Part shown: piece by piece, positions 17,048 through 27,100 of the stretch
How positions within the stretch are numbered: position 1 is the first letter of the stretch
Layout: each line of letters opens with the position of its first letter
Origin: Intestinicryptomonas porci
Lineage (GTDB): Bacteria > Verrucomicrobiota > Verrucomicrobiia > Opitutales > Intestinicryptomonadaceae
DNA length: 64,000 bases
Direction: 5' to 3'
Assembly (NCBI RefSeq): GCF_033971905.1
Contig: NZ_JALBUT010000005.1
Location: 124,001-188,000 of the forward strand
The notes under the pieces: generated by a model
Seen by the model: the letters and a program-made list of their open reading frames with translations, nothing else
Databases searched by the model: none
Told to the model about the DNA's origin: nothing
Made by a program: the position numbers and the translations under genes

Positions 17048-19426
17048 ATGGAAAAGATACATTTAACGATAGACGGAGTTCAAATAGAAGCCAATAAGGG
17101 CGATACGGTCTTGCAGGCCGCCCGCAATGCGGGGATTTTTATCCCGTCATTGTGTGCCCACAAAGAATTAAGCCCTTACGGCGCATGCCGCTTGTGCGTT
17201 GTTGAAATCGACAATGTACGCGGAACTCCCACCTCTTGCACGACTCCCGCCGCTGACGGAATGGTTGTCCGCACGAACACCGAACAGCTCAATACACAAC
17301 GCCGCCGCACATTGGAACTTGTGATGAGCGGGCACACCTCGGCATGTTTTAGTTGCGATTCGCGCGAAGAGTGCGAGGCTGTTAAGCCGACTCCCGCAAA
17401 GGCGGGCGTTTCAACGCGTTGCGGAACTTGCTCAAATCGTCCTGATTGCACCTTGCGCCAAGTGTCGCTTGGCAATTTTACACGCGATATGGGGCTTCCC
17501 TCGATTTACGACCCTGCAAAGGTCGAGCGCAACGATCCGTTTATCGACCGCGACCACAATTTGTGCATCTTGTGCGGCATTTGTGTGCGCACTTGCGAAA
17601 AAGTACATGGCGGCAAGGGCGCGATTGCCATTGCAAACCGCGGTGCAAAGGCGAAAATTTCCTCCGCATTCGGCAAAGAATGGAATATGGAAGAATGCTT
17701 GTTCTGCGGAGCCTGCATAGACGAATGTCCGACGGGTTGCCTTACCGACAGATGGTCGCGCTGGTTCGGGCATGAAGACGGCGTGCAAGAAAGCGTTTGC
17801 CGCATGTGCCCTGAAAATTGCAAAATCAATTTGCGTCTTAAAAACGGCAGGTTAATAGGTGTTGAAAAAACTTCTTTAAACCCCGAAGACCAGCTTTGCG
17901 CTCTCGGCAGATTCGGCTATGTCCAAATTTTGAACGCGCAGGGCAGGCTTTCCCGCCACTATGTGAGAATTGACGGGGAAATGATACCTTCTTCCTTTGA
18001 GGAAGCCGTGGAAAAGACCGCTGAAATTTTCGGTCGCAACATGGGTAAAATCCTGATTGCCATTCCCGAAATATCCGCGGACGAAGCGAAGAAATCGGCA
18101 TTGGCTCTCTCAAAGAAATTCGGAGCGGACTTGGAATTTGTAAAGTTTGATGCGACGGAGCTTTCCGAAAAATCAAGAAAGAACATTGAGGGCAAAAAAT
18201 ATTCGGCAATGTTTGTCGCGGGCGACTATGTCGGCGAAGAGCTTGCAAGAAACGTTGAAAGTTTCGTAAACTTTGACTTTTTGCGAAACAAAGCCCAAAA
18301 TTCCGCGGAAGTCGTTTTTGCGGGCGCATTTGAGGACGAAAAAAATATCGTTAAGAAGCTCGAAGGGCAGGAAGCGTTGACATCCGTTTTGAAGGCCTTG
18401 TCTTGCAAGTTCAATCTCGCAGAAGGCGAAGAATTGCCGAGGGTTTCGGAATTTACTTCGCCCAAAACTTCAAAAAGCGCGGTTGCAAAGGCTTACATGG
18501 GGCATTTGGTCGCCGATTTGGTTCCTGATTTCGCCGCATTCGGCTTGCCTGTTTCAAAGAAAACAGGCGAAGAAAAGGCGGCAGGCGGATATGAAATTTT
18601 GGAAAGCAAGGTTCTTGCGCCGAATTTCCACTCCATAAAAATCAAGGCTCCCGATATGGCAAAGTACGCCAAGGCAGGGCAGTTCGCGATTTTGATGGCG
18701 AACGAAAAGAGCGAACGCTCTCCGTTTACAATCATAGACTGGAGCGCGGAAGAGGGCTGGGTTCAGTTCGTCTTTGAAGAAGTCGGGCGTTCGAGCGCGG
18801 AGCTTGGCAGTCTTTCAAAGGGAGACTTCCTTGCTTCGGCAAGCGGACCTCTCGGTACTCCGTTTGATTTCTCGAATTTCAAGGAAGGTCAGAAGGTCTT
18901 GTTAATGGGCGGATGCTACGGCATAGCGGCGATTTATCCCGTCGCTCGCGAGCTCAAAAAAATGGGCGTAAAAACCGCCATTGCGATAGAGGCTTCGACT
19001 TCGTTTATGCTTTTCTTTGAAGACAAGCTGAAAACTGTCGCGGACGAGTTCATCGTTCTTACAAGGGACGGTACAAAGGGCATAAAGGGCGGATGCAGCA
19101 ACGTTTACGAAAAGCGCGGCGGAGAATTTGACGCGGCGATAGCTGTCGGTTGCGTCTTTATGATGAAGCAGTGCTCCAAGTTCGCCTCAAAAACGCCTCT
19201 TTCACTCTGCTCTCTCAACCCGATTATGGTTGACGGAACGGGCATGTGCGGTGCGTGCCGCGTAAGCCTTGATGGCGAAACCAAGTTCGCGTGCGTTGAC
19301 GGCCCGTTCTTCGATTTGGGCAAGGTTGACTTTAACGAGCTTGCAAAGCGCAGAACTGCTTATTCTCTGCTTGAAATCGACGCAATGCCGCGCCATTTGC
19401 ATTCGGGCGGGGGGTGCCACAAATAA
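17048..19426 (+). CDS. NuoG-like Fe-S protein fused to NfnA-type FAD/[2Fe-2S] reductase
   Basis: 792 residues from the ATG at 17048; a start at 17015 would overlap the upstream gene and adds no homology. Domains: a plant-type [2Fe-2S] domain (about 1-80, PSLCAHKELSPYGACRLCVVE-like); a His-Cys3 segment (HTSACFSCDSREEC); an extra Cys pair (RCGTCSNRPDC); two [4Fe-4S] sites (LCILCGICVRTC, CLFCGACIDECP); a formate dehydrogenase-type [4Fe-4S] domain (CRMCPENCKI...LCALGR); a stub of the molybdopterin domain (about 300-470) too short to bind a cofactor; and finally a ferredoxin-NADP reductase-like PyrK/NfnA domain (about 500-792) with SPFTI, LMGGCYGIAAIYPV and a [2Fe-2S] GMCGACRVSL...FACVDGP. The fusion physically links a NuoG-type wire to an Nfn module. 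NfnB follows 21 bases later. Confidence 0.88.
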   Translation: MEKIHLTIDGVQIEANKGDTVLQAARNAGIFIPSLCAHKELSPYGACRLCVVEIDNVRGTPTSCTTPAADGMVVRTNTEQLNTQRRRTLELVMSGHTSACFSCDSREECEAVKPTPAKAGVSTRCGTCSNRPDCTLRQVSLGNFTRDMGLPSIYDPAKVERNDPFIDRDHNLCILCGICVRTCEKVHGGKGAIAIANRGAKAKISSAFGKEWNMEECLFCGACIDECPTGCLTDRWSRWFGHEDGVQESVCRMCPENCKINLRLKNGRLIGVEKTSLNPEDQLCALGRFGYVQILNAQGRLSRHYVRIDGEMIPSSFEEAVEKTAEIFGRNMGKILIAIPEISADEAKKSALALSKKFGADLEFVKFDATELSEKSRKNIEGKKYSAMFVAGDYVGEELARNVESFVNFDFLRNKAQNSAEVVFAGAFEDEKNIVKKLEGQEALTSVLKALSCKFNLAEGEELPRVSEFTSPKTSKSAVAKAYMGHLVADLVPDFAAFGLPVSKKTGEEKAAGGYEILESKVLAPNFHSIKIKAPDMAKYAKAGQFAILMANEKSERSPFTIIDWSAEEGWVQFVFEEVGRSSAELGSLSKGDFLASASGPLGTPFDFSNFKEGQKVLLMGGCYGIAAIYPVARELKKMGVKTAIAIEASTSFMLFFEDKLKTVADEFIVLTRDGTKGIKGGCSNVYEKRGGEFDAAIAVGCVFMMKQCSKFASKTPLSLCSLNPIMVDGTGMCGACRVSLDGETKFACVDGPFFDLGKVDFNELAKRRTAYSLLEIDAMPRHLHSGGGCHK

Positions 19427-19447
19427 TTTAGAATAGGTTTTTTTAGT

Positions 19448-20884
19448 ATGTCAGAAAATACTGTAAAAAAGTTGAAAGCTTCGGGTTTGCCGCGCCACGC
19501 GATGCCCGAGCAAAATCCTAAAAAACGCGCCGCAAATTTCGAGGAAGTGCCTTACGGCTTTTCTTTGGAAATGGCGATGGACGAGGCGACAAGATGCTTG
19601 CGCTGTCCAAAACCAAGATGCGTTGCGGCATGTCCCGTCAATATACGCATACCCGATTTTATTGATTCGATAGCAAACGGCAACATTCAGGAAGCCGCAA
19701 TAAAGCTTAAAAAGCAGAGTGCGCTTTCGGCTGTATGCGGAAGAGTTTGCCCGCAGGAATTGCAGTGCGAAGGCTCGTGCGTTCTGGGCATAAAGGGAAA
19801 GCCTGTTGCCATCGGCTCTTTGGAGCGTTTTGCGGCGGACTATGTGCGCCAAAACAATCTCGAAAAAATCCCCGAAAAAGCCGCGCCCACGGGCAAGAGG
19901 GTTGCAATCATCGGTTGCGGCCCCGCAGGCATAACCGCCGCGCTTGACACTGCGCTTGCGGGTCATGAGGTCGAAATATTCGAGGGCTTGCATTTCCCCG
20001 GGGGCGTGCTTATGTACGGCATTCCGCAATTCCGCCTGCCCAAGGAAATCGTGCTCCACGAAGTGAATACCTTGAAAAGCCTTGGCGTAAAGATACACTT
20101 AAACCATCTCATTGGAAAGATGCAGACGGTTGACGAGCTTTTGGCGAGCGGTTTTGACGCGGTATTCATTGGTTCGGGCGCGGGCTTGCCGAACTTTATG
20201 GGTATTCCAGGCGAAAACAGCGTCGGGGTATTTTCCGCAAACGAATTTTTGACGCGCTTTAATCTCATGAAAGCCTACGCGTTCCCGACATACGGAACGA
20301 CCCCGATTAAGGCAAAGCACATCGTCACAATCGGTGGTGGCAATGTCGCAATGGACTCCGCGAGAACCGCGCTTAGAGCAGGGGCGAAATCGACCCTCGT
20401 ATATCGCAGAGCGCGCGAGCAGATGCCTGCGCGCGCCGAAGAAGTCCACCATGCCGAGCAGGAAGGCGTCAACTTCCAGCTTTTGACTGCGCCCAAGCGC
20501 GTGGTGGCGGACGAAAACGGCAGGGTTATAGGTCTTGAATGCTCTAAGATGGAGCTTGGCGAACCCGATGCTTCGGGGCGCAGGGGCGTCGTGGAAATTC
20601 CGAACAGCGAATTTGTGATTGATTGCGATGCGATAGTTGTTTCTATCGGCAACCGCCCGAATCCGCTAATCCCGATGACTTGCAAAAACTTGAAGACGAC
20701 CAAAAAGGGAACTTTGGAAATAAACCCAAATACTTTGGAAACTTCAATGAAGGGCGTATTTGCGGGCGGCGACGTCGTAAGCGGCGCGGCGACTGTAATC
20801 AGCGCGATGGGGCAGGCGAAAAAGGCGGCTCTAAGCATCAATAAATATTTGCGCGGAGAGCCTCTGGAACCCGCGCAGGAATAA
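19448..20884 (+). CDS. NfnB/GltD-like NADPH-dependent FAD/Fe-S subunit
   Basis: 478 residues. The N-terminal helical Fe-S domain has the GltD-type double Cys motif (TRCLRCPKPRCVAACPVN and CGRVCPQELQCEGSC). It is followed by an FAD Rossmann site (AIIGCGPAGITAALDTA) and an NADP-binding fold (IVTIGGGNVAMDSARTAL). A C-terminal FAGGDVVSGAATVISAMG motif closes the FAD site. The family includes glutamate synthase small subunit and NfnB (sulfide dehydrogenase alpha). No glutamate synthase large subunit is present, and the adjacent protein ends in an NfnA domain, so an NADPH-side NfnB role is the best reading. Its stop abuts the surE start. Confidence 0.88.
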   Translation: MSENTVKKLKASGLPRHAMPEQNPKKRAANFEEVPYGFSLEMAMDEATRCLRCPKPRCVAACPVNIRIPDFIDSIANGNIQEAAIKLKKQSALSAVCGRVCPQELQCEGSCVLGIKGKPVAIGSLERFAADYVRQNNLEKIPEKAAPTGKRVAIIGCGPAGITAALDTALAGHEVEIFEGLHFPGGVLMYGIPQFRLPKEIVLHEVNTLKSLGVKIHLNHLIGKMQTVDELLASGFDAVFIGSGAGLPNFMGIPGENSVGVFSANEFLTRFNLMKAYAFPTYGTTPIKAKHIVTIGGGNVAMDSARTALRAGAKSTLVYRRAREQMPARAEEVHHAEQEGVNFQLLTAPKRVVADENGRVIGLECSKMELGEPDASGRRGVVEIPNSEFVIDCDAIVVSIGNRPNPLIPMTCKNLKTTKKGTLEINPNTLETSMKGVFAGGDVVSGAATVISAMGQAKKAALSINKYLRGEPLEPAQE

Positions 20885-21655
20885 ATGAAAAAAATCCTGA
20901 TTTCAAACGACGACGGAATTTTATCCCCTTTCTTGAGCCGCTTCATTGAGGCGTTTGAGGAGGTTTCGGACGAAATTTTGGTCGTCGTTCCCGCATCTGA
21001 GCAAAGCTGGATTGGCAGGGCTTACAGCAGGCATAAAACTTTGACGCTTGCCGAAAGAAAGTCCGATTTCAAAAAAACAAAGATATACACGGTTGACGGA
21101 ACTCCGAGCGACTGCGTGAACATTGCTTTGGGGTGTTTGTGCAAAGATGATTTGCCTGATGTGGTGGTTTCGGGAATTAACATCGGGCAGAATTTGGGGC
21201 TTCCGCTTTTGTGGAGTTCGGGGACTTTTTCAGCTGCGGCGGAGGCGGCGGGTGCAGGCGTGATGGCGGTTGCCGCGTCATTACAGCTTGCAAACGAATT
21301 TTATGAGTCATGCAGGATAAACCACGAAACTCCCCCGAAAAAGCTCGACGATATTTTGCGTTCGGCTTGCGCCCACTGCGCGAATTTTGTGCGCGAAAAG
21401 TTTGAATCCAAAGACGCCCGTTTGGGGAGCGTTTTCAACATAAACTATCCATCCGAATACTCCTCTTCAACCCCGTTTGTGGAATGCGAGCCTGCTTCTG
21501 TAAAAATTCTTCCTTTTTACAGGCAAGATGAAAACGGCATGTTTTCGTTTAAATACGCGATAGACGGGGGCAGGTCTGTCGGCGGAAAGAAAACCGACAT
21601 AGAGTGTTTAAAAAGCGGCGTTGCGTGCTACTCGTCAATTTGCGTGAGACCTTAA
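20885..21655 (+). CDS. surE: 5'/3'-nucleotidase SurE
   Basis: 256 residues, the usual size. SurE dephosphorylates nucleoside 5'- and 3'-monophosphates using a divalent metal. The N-terminal KKILISNDDGI holds the metal-binding Asp pair, and the VDGTPSDCVNIAL and VVSGINIGQNLG segments are diagnostic. It begins directly at the stop of the NfnB-like gene, and its own TAA is directly followed by the ATG of the comF-like gene, so all three are read in one transcript. There is no obvious functional link to the redox complex. Confidence 0.93.
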   Translation: MKKILISNDDGILSPFLSRFIEAFEEVSDEILVVVPASEQSWIGRAYSRHKTLTLAERKSDFKKTKIYTVDGTPSDCVNIALGCLCKDDLPDVVVSGINIGQNLGLPLLWSSGTFSAAAEAAGAGVMAVAASLQLANEFYESCRINHETPPKKLDDILRSACAHCANFVREKFESKDARLGSVFNINYPSEYSSSTPFVECEPASVKILPFYRQDENGMFSFKYAIDGGRSVGGKKTDIECLKSGVACYSSICVRP

Positions 21656-22372
21656 ATGAAAATCTTTGAACGCCTTTTGGATTTGATTTTTCCGAGACAC
21701 TGTATTGTTTGCGGAAAGGAAAATCCAAGCGGAGAATTCAGATATTTGTGCGAAGATTGCGCAAACAAGCCGTTTATAACTCAGGTTGAAAGATGCAAGC
21801 GTTGCGCTGAAATTGTAAGCATGCCTTGCAGTATATGCGCAAAATGCGCTTCTGATGAGCTTTATTTTGAAAAGTCGCTTGTGGTGTGCGAGTATGCCGA
21901 TGCGGGGCGCAGTCTGGTTTTGGAATTAAAGTACCACGGCGGAATTTATGTGGCGGAAGACATGGCGCGTTTATTAAACAGGGTGGCGAATTTCAGGGAA
22001 TATTTTGATGGCGCAATTTTGGTTCCTGCGCCGCTTCATTCAAAGAGAATGCGAAAGCGCGCGTACAATCAAAGCGAAGTTTTTTGCAGGGCGATTGTAA
22101 ATCTTTATCCCGAGCTTAATTTGAAAGTGGAAAACCTGCTTTTGCGCAAAAAGTTCACTCCGACCCAGACGGCTCTTTCCAAGAAGGACAGAATTGAAAA
22201 CGTGCGCGGAGCATTTGCTGTTAACGGCGGCTTAAATATTTCAAAAAGCGCGAAAATCATAGTGGCGGACGATGTCATGACAAGCGGAGCCACTTTGAAC
22301 GAATGCGCGAGAACCTTAAAGCGGGCGGGATTTGAAAACATTTCGGCTTTTGCGTTTGCAAGAAGGTCTTAA
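21656..22372 (+). CDS. comF: ComF family phosphoribosyltransferase-like protein
   Basis: 238 residues. The N-terminal zinc-finger-like region has Cys pairs (HCIVCGKE, LCEDCANK, RCKRCAE, CSICAKC). The C-terminal phosphoribosyltransferase fold has the PRPP loop IIVADDVMTSGATLNECA and the family stretch VPAPLHSKRMRKRAYNQSEVF. ComF proteins take part in DNA uptake during natural transformation and possibly in replication restart. Their exact biochemistry is unclear. It immediately follows surE. Confidence 0.88.
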   Translation: MKIFERLLDLIFPRHCIVCGKENPSGEFRYLCEDCANKPFITQVERCKRCAEIVSMPCSICAKCASDELYFEKSLVVCEYADAGRSLVLELKYHGGIYVAEDMARLLNRVANFREYFDGAILVPAPLHSKRMRKRAYNQSEVFCRAIVNLYPELNLKVENLLLRKKFTPTQTALSKKDRIENVRGAFAVNGGLNISKSAKIIVADDVMTSGATLNECARTLKRAGFENISAFAFARRS

Positions 22373-22396
22373 AATTGATTTGCCCTGTTTAAAAAA

Positions 22397-22810
22397 ATGG
22401 ATTTTCATAAAATCATGAAGTTTTTTAAAGAAACAGCTTTTATTCTTTTAACCTTTGTCTTTTTCGGCTGCGCGTCCGAGAAAAATTTGAATTTGGAAAA
22501 AAATCAGACTTCCTGCAAGATAGGCGACACCATCGTTATTTCCTTGCCGCCGTACCAGTCTGCGGGCGCGGATTGGAGCATCGTAAATTACAGCGATAAT
22601 TTTTTGAAAGTTAAATCGCGCGGCGTTAAGAAGTCATGCCCGATTTTCGGAGGCGGGGAAAATACGGAAATTTCGTTTGAGGCGATAAGGGAGGGGCGCG
22701 CAGAAATAAAACTCGGATACTTTAAAAGCGGCGCGAATGTCTATACCGAAACGCAGGATTTTCTGGTTGACATCGAATACGCGCACCCGTCAAAGCTAAA
22801 ATCTTTTTGA
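22397..22810 (+). CDS. Small lipoprotein resembling chagasin/I42 protease inhibitors
   Basis: 137 residues. A hydrophobic signal with a lipobox-like FFGC (Cys about 25) indicates a lipoprotein. The mature part resembles the immunoglobulin-like I42 inhibitor fold: GDTIVISLPPYQSAGADWSIV corresponds to the NPTTGYxW loop region, and GGGENTEISFEAIREGRAEIKLGY to the middle GxxG loop and following strand. The third (RPW) loop is not obvious. Such proteins inhibit papain-like cysteine proteases. An ATG seven codons downstream (MKFFKE) is an alternative start. It is last in the plus-strand run, and its end overlaps the convergent transporter by 15 bases. Confidence 0.55.
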   Translation: MDFHKIMKFFKETAFILLTFVFFGCASEKNLNLEKNQTSCKIGDTIVISLPPYQSAGADWSIVNYSDNFLKVKSRGVKKSCPIFGGGENTEISFEAIREGRAEIKLGYFKSGANVYTETQDFLVDIEYAHPSKLKSF

Positions 22811-23743
22811 TTTGTTTTTTGCGATTTTGCGCTTGTCGTAAAAGTACATTTGAAGGGCGTTATACATATTGTGCCAAAGAACGTAAAAAGTCGGGCCGAG
22901 CGAAACCAAGGCGGCGTTTTCGCCGCCGAACACGAGAGCCAGAAATATGGTGAGCGTCGTGTTTTTTTGACCTAAAACTTGGCTTGATTCCCTTGCGTGG
23001 CGTCTTGACGAAATTTCTCTGCCAAGCCAGAAATTCATCGCGCAAATCAAAAGCGATATGAGCGCGATTTCTATCGAAGACGTCCACGATATGTCGGGCT
23101 TGCTTTCAAAAAATTCAGTGGCGTTTGAGGCGATTACAAACAATGTCGAGCACCACAGCCCGAAGTTAAACATTCTGAACCGAAGGGCAATGTTGCGCGC
23201 GTTGCGGCAGGTTTTACGCACAATAGCCGCAAGCAAAATGGGAATGCCTACCAACATTAAAAGCTGGAGCAGTACTTTGAGTGCAAAATCGAAGCTTCCG
23301 TTGCCGCTTATAAAAGGCAGAAGGACTATTAATATGAGGTCTATAAAAATGTTTGTTATGGCAAATCCCGTAAGCACAAATTCGACATTGCCGCCGAGAA
23401 ATCCCATCACAACGGGGGCGGCGTTTGCAGTCGGCGTTATTCCGACAAAAAAAGCGGCGAGCGCAAGCGTTTCATAGCCGGATTCTTTTAAGATGAAATA
23501 GGGGACAATTCCCATCAGAATGTTTAAAACAAGAACTTTGAAGTGTTCTTTGCGCGGTTTCAACTTCGACAAATTTATTTGCACGCAAATTTGGAAGAAC
23601 ATAATCATCAGCGCAATTCGTATAAACCATACTGAAATTTCGACGCCGTTTACGTTCCATGAAAACCTGAAAACACTTTGAAGCAATATCCCGAGAACAA
23701 AGGGGATAAATATCATTGCCGGTCTGATTAAGACTTTCCACAT
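22796..23743 (-). CDS. Bile acid:sodium symporter (BASS) family transporter
   Basis: 315 residues from the ATG at 23743 (MWKVLIRPAM). The frame stays open through the neighbouring tRNA gene, but that extension is non-coding. About nine to ten hydrophobic membrane helices are visible. The BASS signature GITPTANAAPVVMGFLGGN lies in the middle and contains the crossover motif that forms the sodium and substrate sites. FVLTGFAITNIFIDLILIV follows. The family imports organic anions such as bile acids, pantoate or 2-keto acids with sodium. The substrate cannot be assigned here. It is convergent and slightly overlapping with the lipoprotein gene. Confidence 0.82.
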   Translation of the reverse strand: MWKVLIRPAMIFIPFVLGILLQSVFRFSWNVNGVEISVWFIRIALMIMFFQICVQINLSKLKPRKEHFKVLVLNILMGIVPYFILKESGYETLALAAFFVGITPTANAAPVVMGFLGGNVEFVLTGFAITNIFIDLILIVLLPFISGNGSFDFALKVLLQLLMLVGIPILLAAIVRKTCRNARNIALRFRMFNFGLWCSTLFVIASNATEFFESKPDISWTSSIEIALISLLICAMNFWLGREISSRRHARESSQVLGQKNTTLTIFLALVFGGENAALVSLGPTFYVLWHNMYNALQMYFYDKRKIAKNKSKRF

Positions 23744-23792
23744 ATGCGGGCATAAAAAAAAGAGCTCGAAAGCCCCGAAACACAATTTGAAA

Positions 23793-23869
23793 TGGCGCGC
23801 CTGACAGGAGTCGAACCTGTAACCTTCTGATCCGTAGTCAGATGCTCTATCCAATTGAGCTACAGGCGC
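23793..23869 (-). tRNA. tRNA-Arg (anticodon ACG)
   Basis: The minus strand folds as a full 77-nt cloverleaf. It has acceptor GCGCCTG/CAGGCGC, D-arm GCTC...GAGC, anticodon stem TCTGA/TCAGA around CTACGGA (anticodon ACG), and T-arm ACAGG-TTCGACT-CCTGT. The 3' CCA is encoded. It reads CGN arginine codons after deamination of A34. Confidence 0.97.
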
Positions 23870-24145
23870 GTATTTCAATTAAGAAAGTACCAAATAATGC
23901 TGAAATTTCTTTTTAATGCAAGCATTTTTTTTAGAATTTTTACTCATAAAATTTAAGATTTTGAATATCGTGCACTTATGTTTAAAAAAAATTGCTTTTT
24001 CGGAAAACTTTGCATGGTGCTGTGATATTTTTTTTGTTTTGCGCCTATATTACTGTAAAGTACAAAAGTGCTTTAAAAAATTTTTTCGAATAAATATTAT
24101 TTCATTTTTAAAGATATATGCAAATTTTTTTGGGAAAGGAAACTC

Positions 24146-27100
24146 ATGTTTTGTAAAAATTTGAAATTTTTAATGCTTGCATTGGCTTTTTCTGCGCTGC
24201 AACCCATGTTTGCGCTGTCTCTCGAAGAAGAGGCAAAGGCGACTTATCAGTGGGACGATATGTCGGTTTTTCGCATAAATAAAGAACCTGCAAGGGCTTC
24301 GTTTGTTTTGTGCGATTCTTTGGATTCGGCAAAGAAGCCGATTTCAATTTCAGATGTCGGCAAAATATATCATTCAAAGCCTTACAGGTTGTTAAACGGC
24401 GGTTGGCGTTTTGCTTTTTTTGACAGCCCGTCCGAATTGAAAGCCGAGTATTTTGAAAAAGATTTTAGCGACGAAAAATGGGACGCCGTAAACCTGCCCG
24501 ACACATGGCAGACCCGCGGATACGACCGCATTTCCTACACCAATATCTTTCCCGAATTCATATTTGACTTGCAGGGGAAAAATCTGCCCGAATTTGCCGA
24601 CATCAGATCCGATAATCCGTCGGAGGCAATGTTAAAACCGCGCATTCCCGATATGCACCGCCAAAGCGCGATATACCGAAATGTGTTTTCTATTGATGAT
24701 TTTTCTCAGAACAAGGCGTATTTTTTGAGGCTTTGCGGGGTAAAATCAGGCGTGAAGGTTTTTGTAAACGGGAAATTCGCGGGCTACTCCGAAGATTCTT
24801 TCACTCCCGCCGAGTTCGACATTTCAAAATTTTTGAAAAAGGGGAAGAATGTTGTTGCTCTCCACGTCTTCAAATTCACGACGGGTTCTTATACGGAAGT
24901 GCAGGATATGCCGCACGTTATGGGCGTGATACGCGACGTGGTTTTGGTGGAAAGACCGAAAACCCATATTGCGGACATCGTTGCCGACGCCGTTATTGAC
25001 GGCGGAAAATTCAAGTTTTTCTCAAAGGCTTTCGCAAAGAACGCGGAGAAAAAGCTTCCCGAAAACTTGAGTTTTGATTTGGTTTTCACCGATTCAAGCG
25101 GAAAGGTTTTGCGCGCGGCTTCGTCTGCGTTAAATTCGGATTTTTCAAGCTTTGATTTGGCTTTCAATGGCGGGGAAGTTTCGCCGTGGTCGCCCGACAA
25201 GCCCAATTTGTATCAGGCGATTTTTAGTTTGAAGCAGAACGGAGAAGTTTTAGAAACAGCCAAAATCGACGTAGGGTTCAGGACGTTTTTCATAGACGGG
25301 AGTTTGCGGCTTGTTTGGAACGGTTCTGTCGTGAAAATCAAGGGCGTAAACCGCCACAATTACGCCCCTGAAAAGGGAAGCGCGGTTTCGTTTGAAGTCC
25401 TTTTGAAAGACGTTTTGATGATAAAAGCCGCAAACATAAACGCTATCAGGACTTCACACTATCCCAATCCCGACGAGTTTTACATGCTGTGCAACAGGCT
25501 TGGCATTTTTGTTTTGGACGAAAACAATTTAGAGTCTCACGCTCTCTGGAACCATGTCCCCGGAGACAGCGGAACTTACGACGCTTCTTCTTGCGACAGA
25601 ATGCAAAACATGGTTAAGCGCGACCGCAACCATCCATGTGTTTTCGGCTGGTCTTTGGGCAATGAAAACGGGAACCACTACACGAATGCGCACAAGAAAA
25701 TGGAAGCTGTCGCAAAGAAATTTGCGCCCGCTCCCGCGCTTGTCCATTGCGAGCCTGCGACTTATTCAAAAGAAAACACAAGCTCTTTCCATTCCCCGAT
25801 GTACGGCGGGCTAAACGCCATAAATTCCTATCTTTCCGCTCCGCGCAAAAAGCCGTTTATGTTTTGCGAGTACTGTTTTGCGATAGGAAATTCAATCGGC
25901 AACTTGGAGGACATATGGCTTAAAATGCGTTCCGAGCCGGCTCTTTTGGGCGGATTTATTTGGGATTGGATGGACAGGACGTTGTGGCTTCCCGCAAAAG
26001 GCGAAGGCGAACGCTTCTTGGGCGACGGAAGAGATTTCGGGACATGCCGCAATGCGGGCACATGGTGCGCTTCGGGTATTGTCGGAGCCGGGAGAAAATG
26101 GACTTCGGAGCTTAGCGAAGTGCGCAGGGTCTATCAGGACATTCAGATGTATCCGATTTCCGACGACAACCTGACTCTCCGTATTTCAAACGAATATTTG
26201 GACACCAATTTAAGCGAGCTTCACGGTGAAGTCAAAGTCAAGCGAAATGGGGACGTCATTGCGTCCGCTCCCCTTAAAATAGATTTGCCCGCAGGTAAAA
26301 CCATTGAATACAAAGTTGCCCTTCCAGAATTTAAGTCGGATTTGCCGGGAGAATATTTTTATGAAATCAGCTTTAAGTGCGGTTCTTCCAATTTGGACTT
26401 GAAATCTATTTCAGATTCAAGCTCTACTCCCGAATCTGTTGCGGATTTCGCTTTTGGAAAGTTTTCCAAAAAAAGTTTTTTGATTAAGAAAACAGATTCC
26501 AAGAAAAGGGTATCGCCGAAGGGCAGGGTTGATGTTAAAAATTCAAACGGCAAGATTGAGCTTTCGTCTTCGTCTCTTAAACTGGTCTTTGACCAAAAGA
26601 CGGCTTCGCTTGAATCTATTTCCGACAAGTTGGGCGAAAAAATTTCAACGCCGTTTAGCCTCGATGTTTCATCGGCTTGGATTGAAAACTACGGCAGGGC
26701 GCGCAGGGAGTTTGAAGAGTACAAGCTTAACGAACTTGTCCCGTCGATGCAAAAAATCGAAGTAAAAAAATTGTCGCCGTCGCTTGCGAGAGTTTTGACG
26801 AGCGCAAACCTTGTAAATGACGAGGGCATGGGCTTTGCTTTCGAGCAGGCTTATTCGCTTACGGGTGATGGCGTCTTGGAAGTTTCGACAAAAATAACGA
26901 AGTTAAACGACACGCCGAAAGACCTGTATTTGCCGAGAGTCGGAATGCGCGCTTTTATGCCCAAGAAAGAAGCTCATTCGGTGCGCTACTTGGGTTTTGG
27001 CGGTCATATGAATTATATCGACAGAATGCAGTCGGCGGATTTCGGAAAGTGGTCTTATCTTGTTTCAAACGAAATTTTCCCTTACGCCAAGCCCCAAGAT

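Noticed and set aside
14718..20884. Electron-bifurcating [FeFe] hydrogenase operon
   Set aside because: None of the proteins has the H-cluster motifs (TSCCP, MPCxxK, ACxGGC), and no maturation genes (hydEFG) are present. Only the accessory-type subunits match.
19448..20884. Glutamate synthase small subunit (gltD)
   Set aside because: The sequence fits this family as well, but no large subunit is present and the upstream partner ends in an NfnA domain. NfnB is the better reading.
23744..23878. N-terminal extension of the BASS transporter (begins MKYAPVAQLDRAS)
   Set aside because: This open frame runs through the tRNA-Arg gene. The same 'VAQLDRA' text is a well-known false translation of tRNA genes. 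The ATG at 23743 is used instead.
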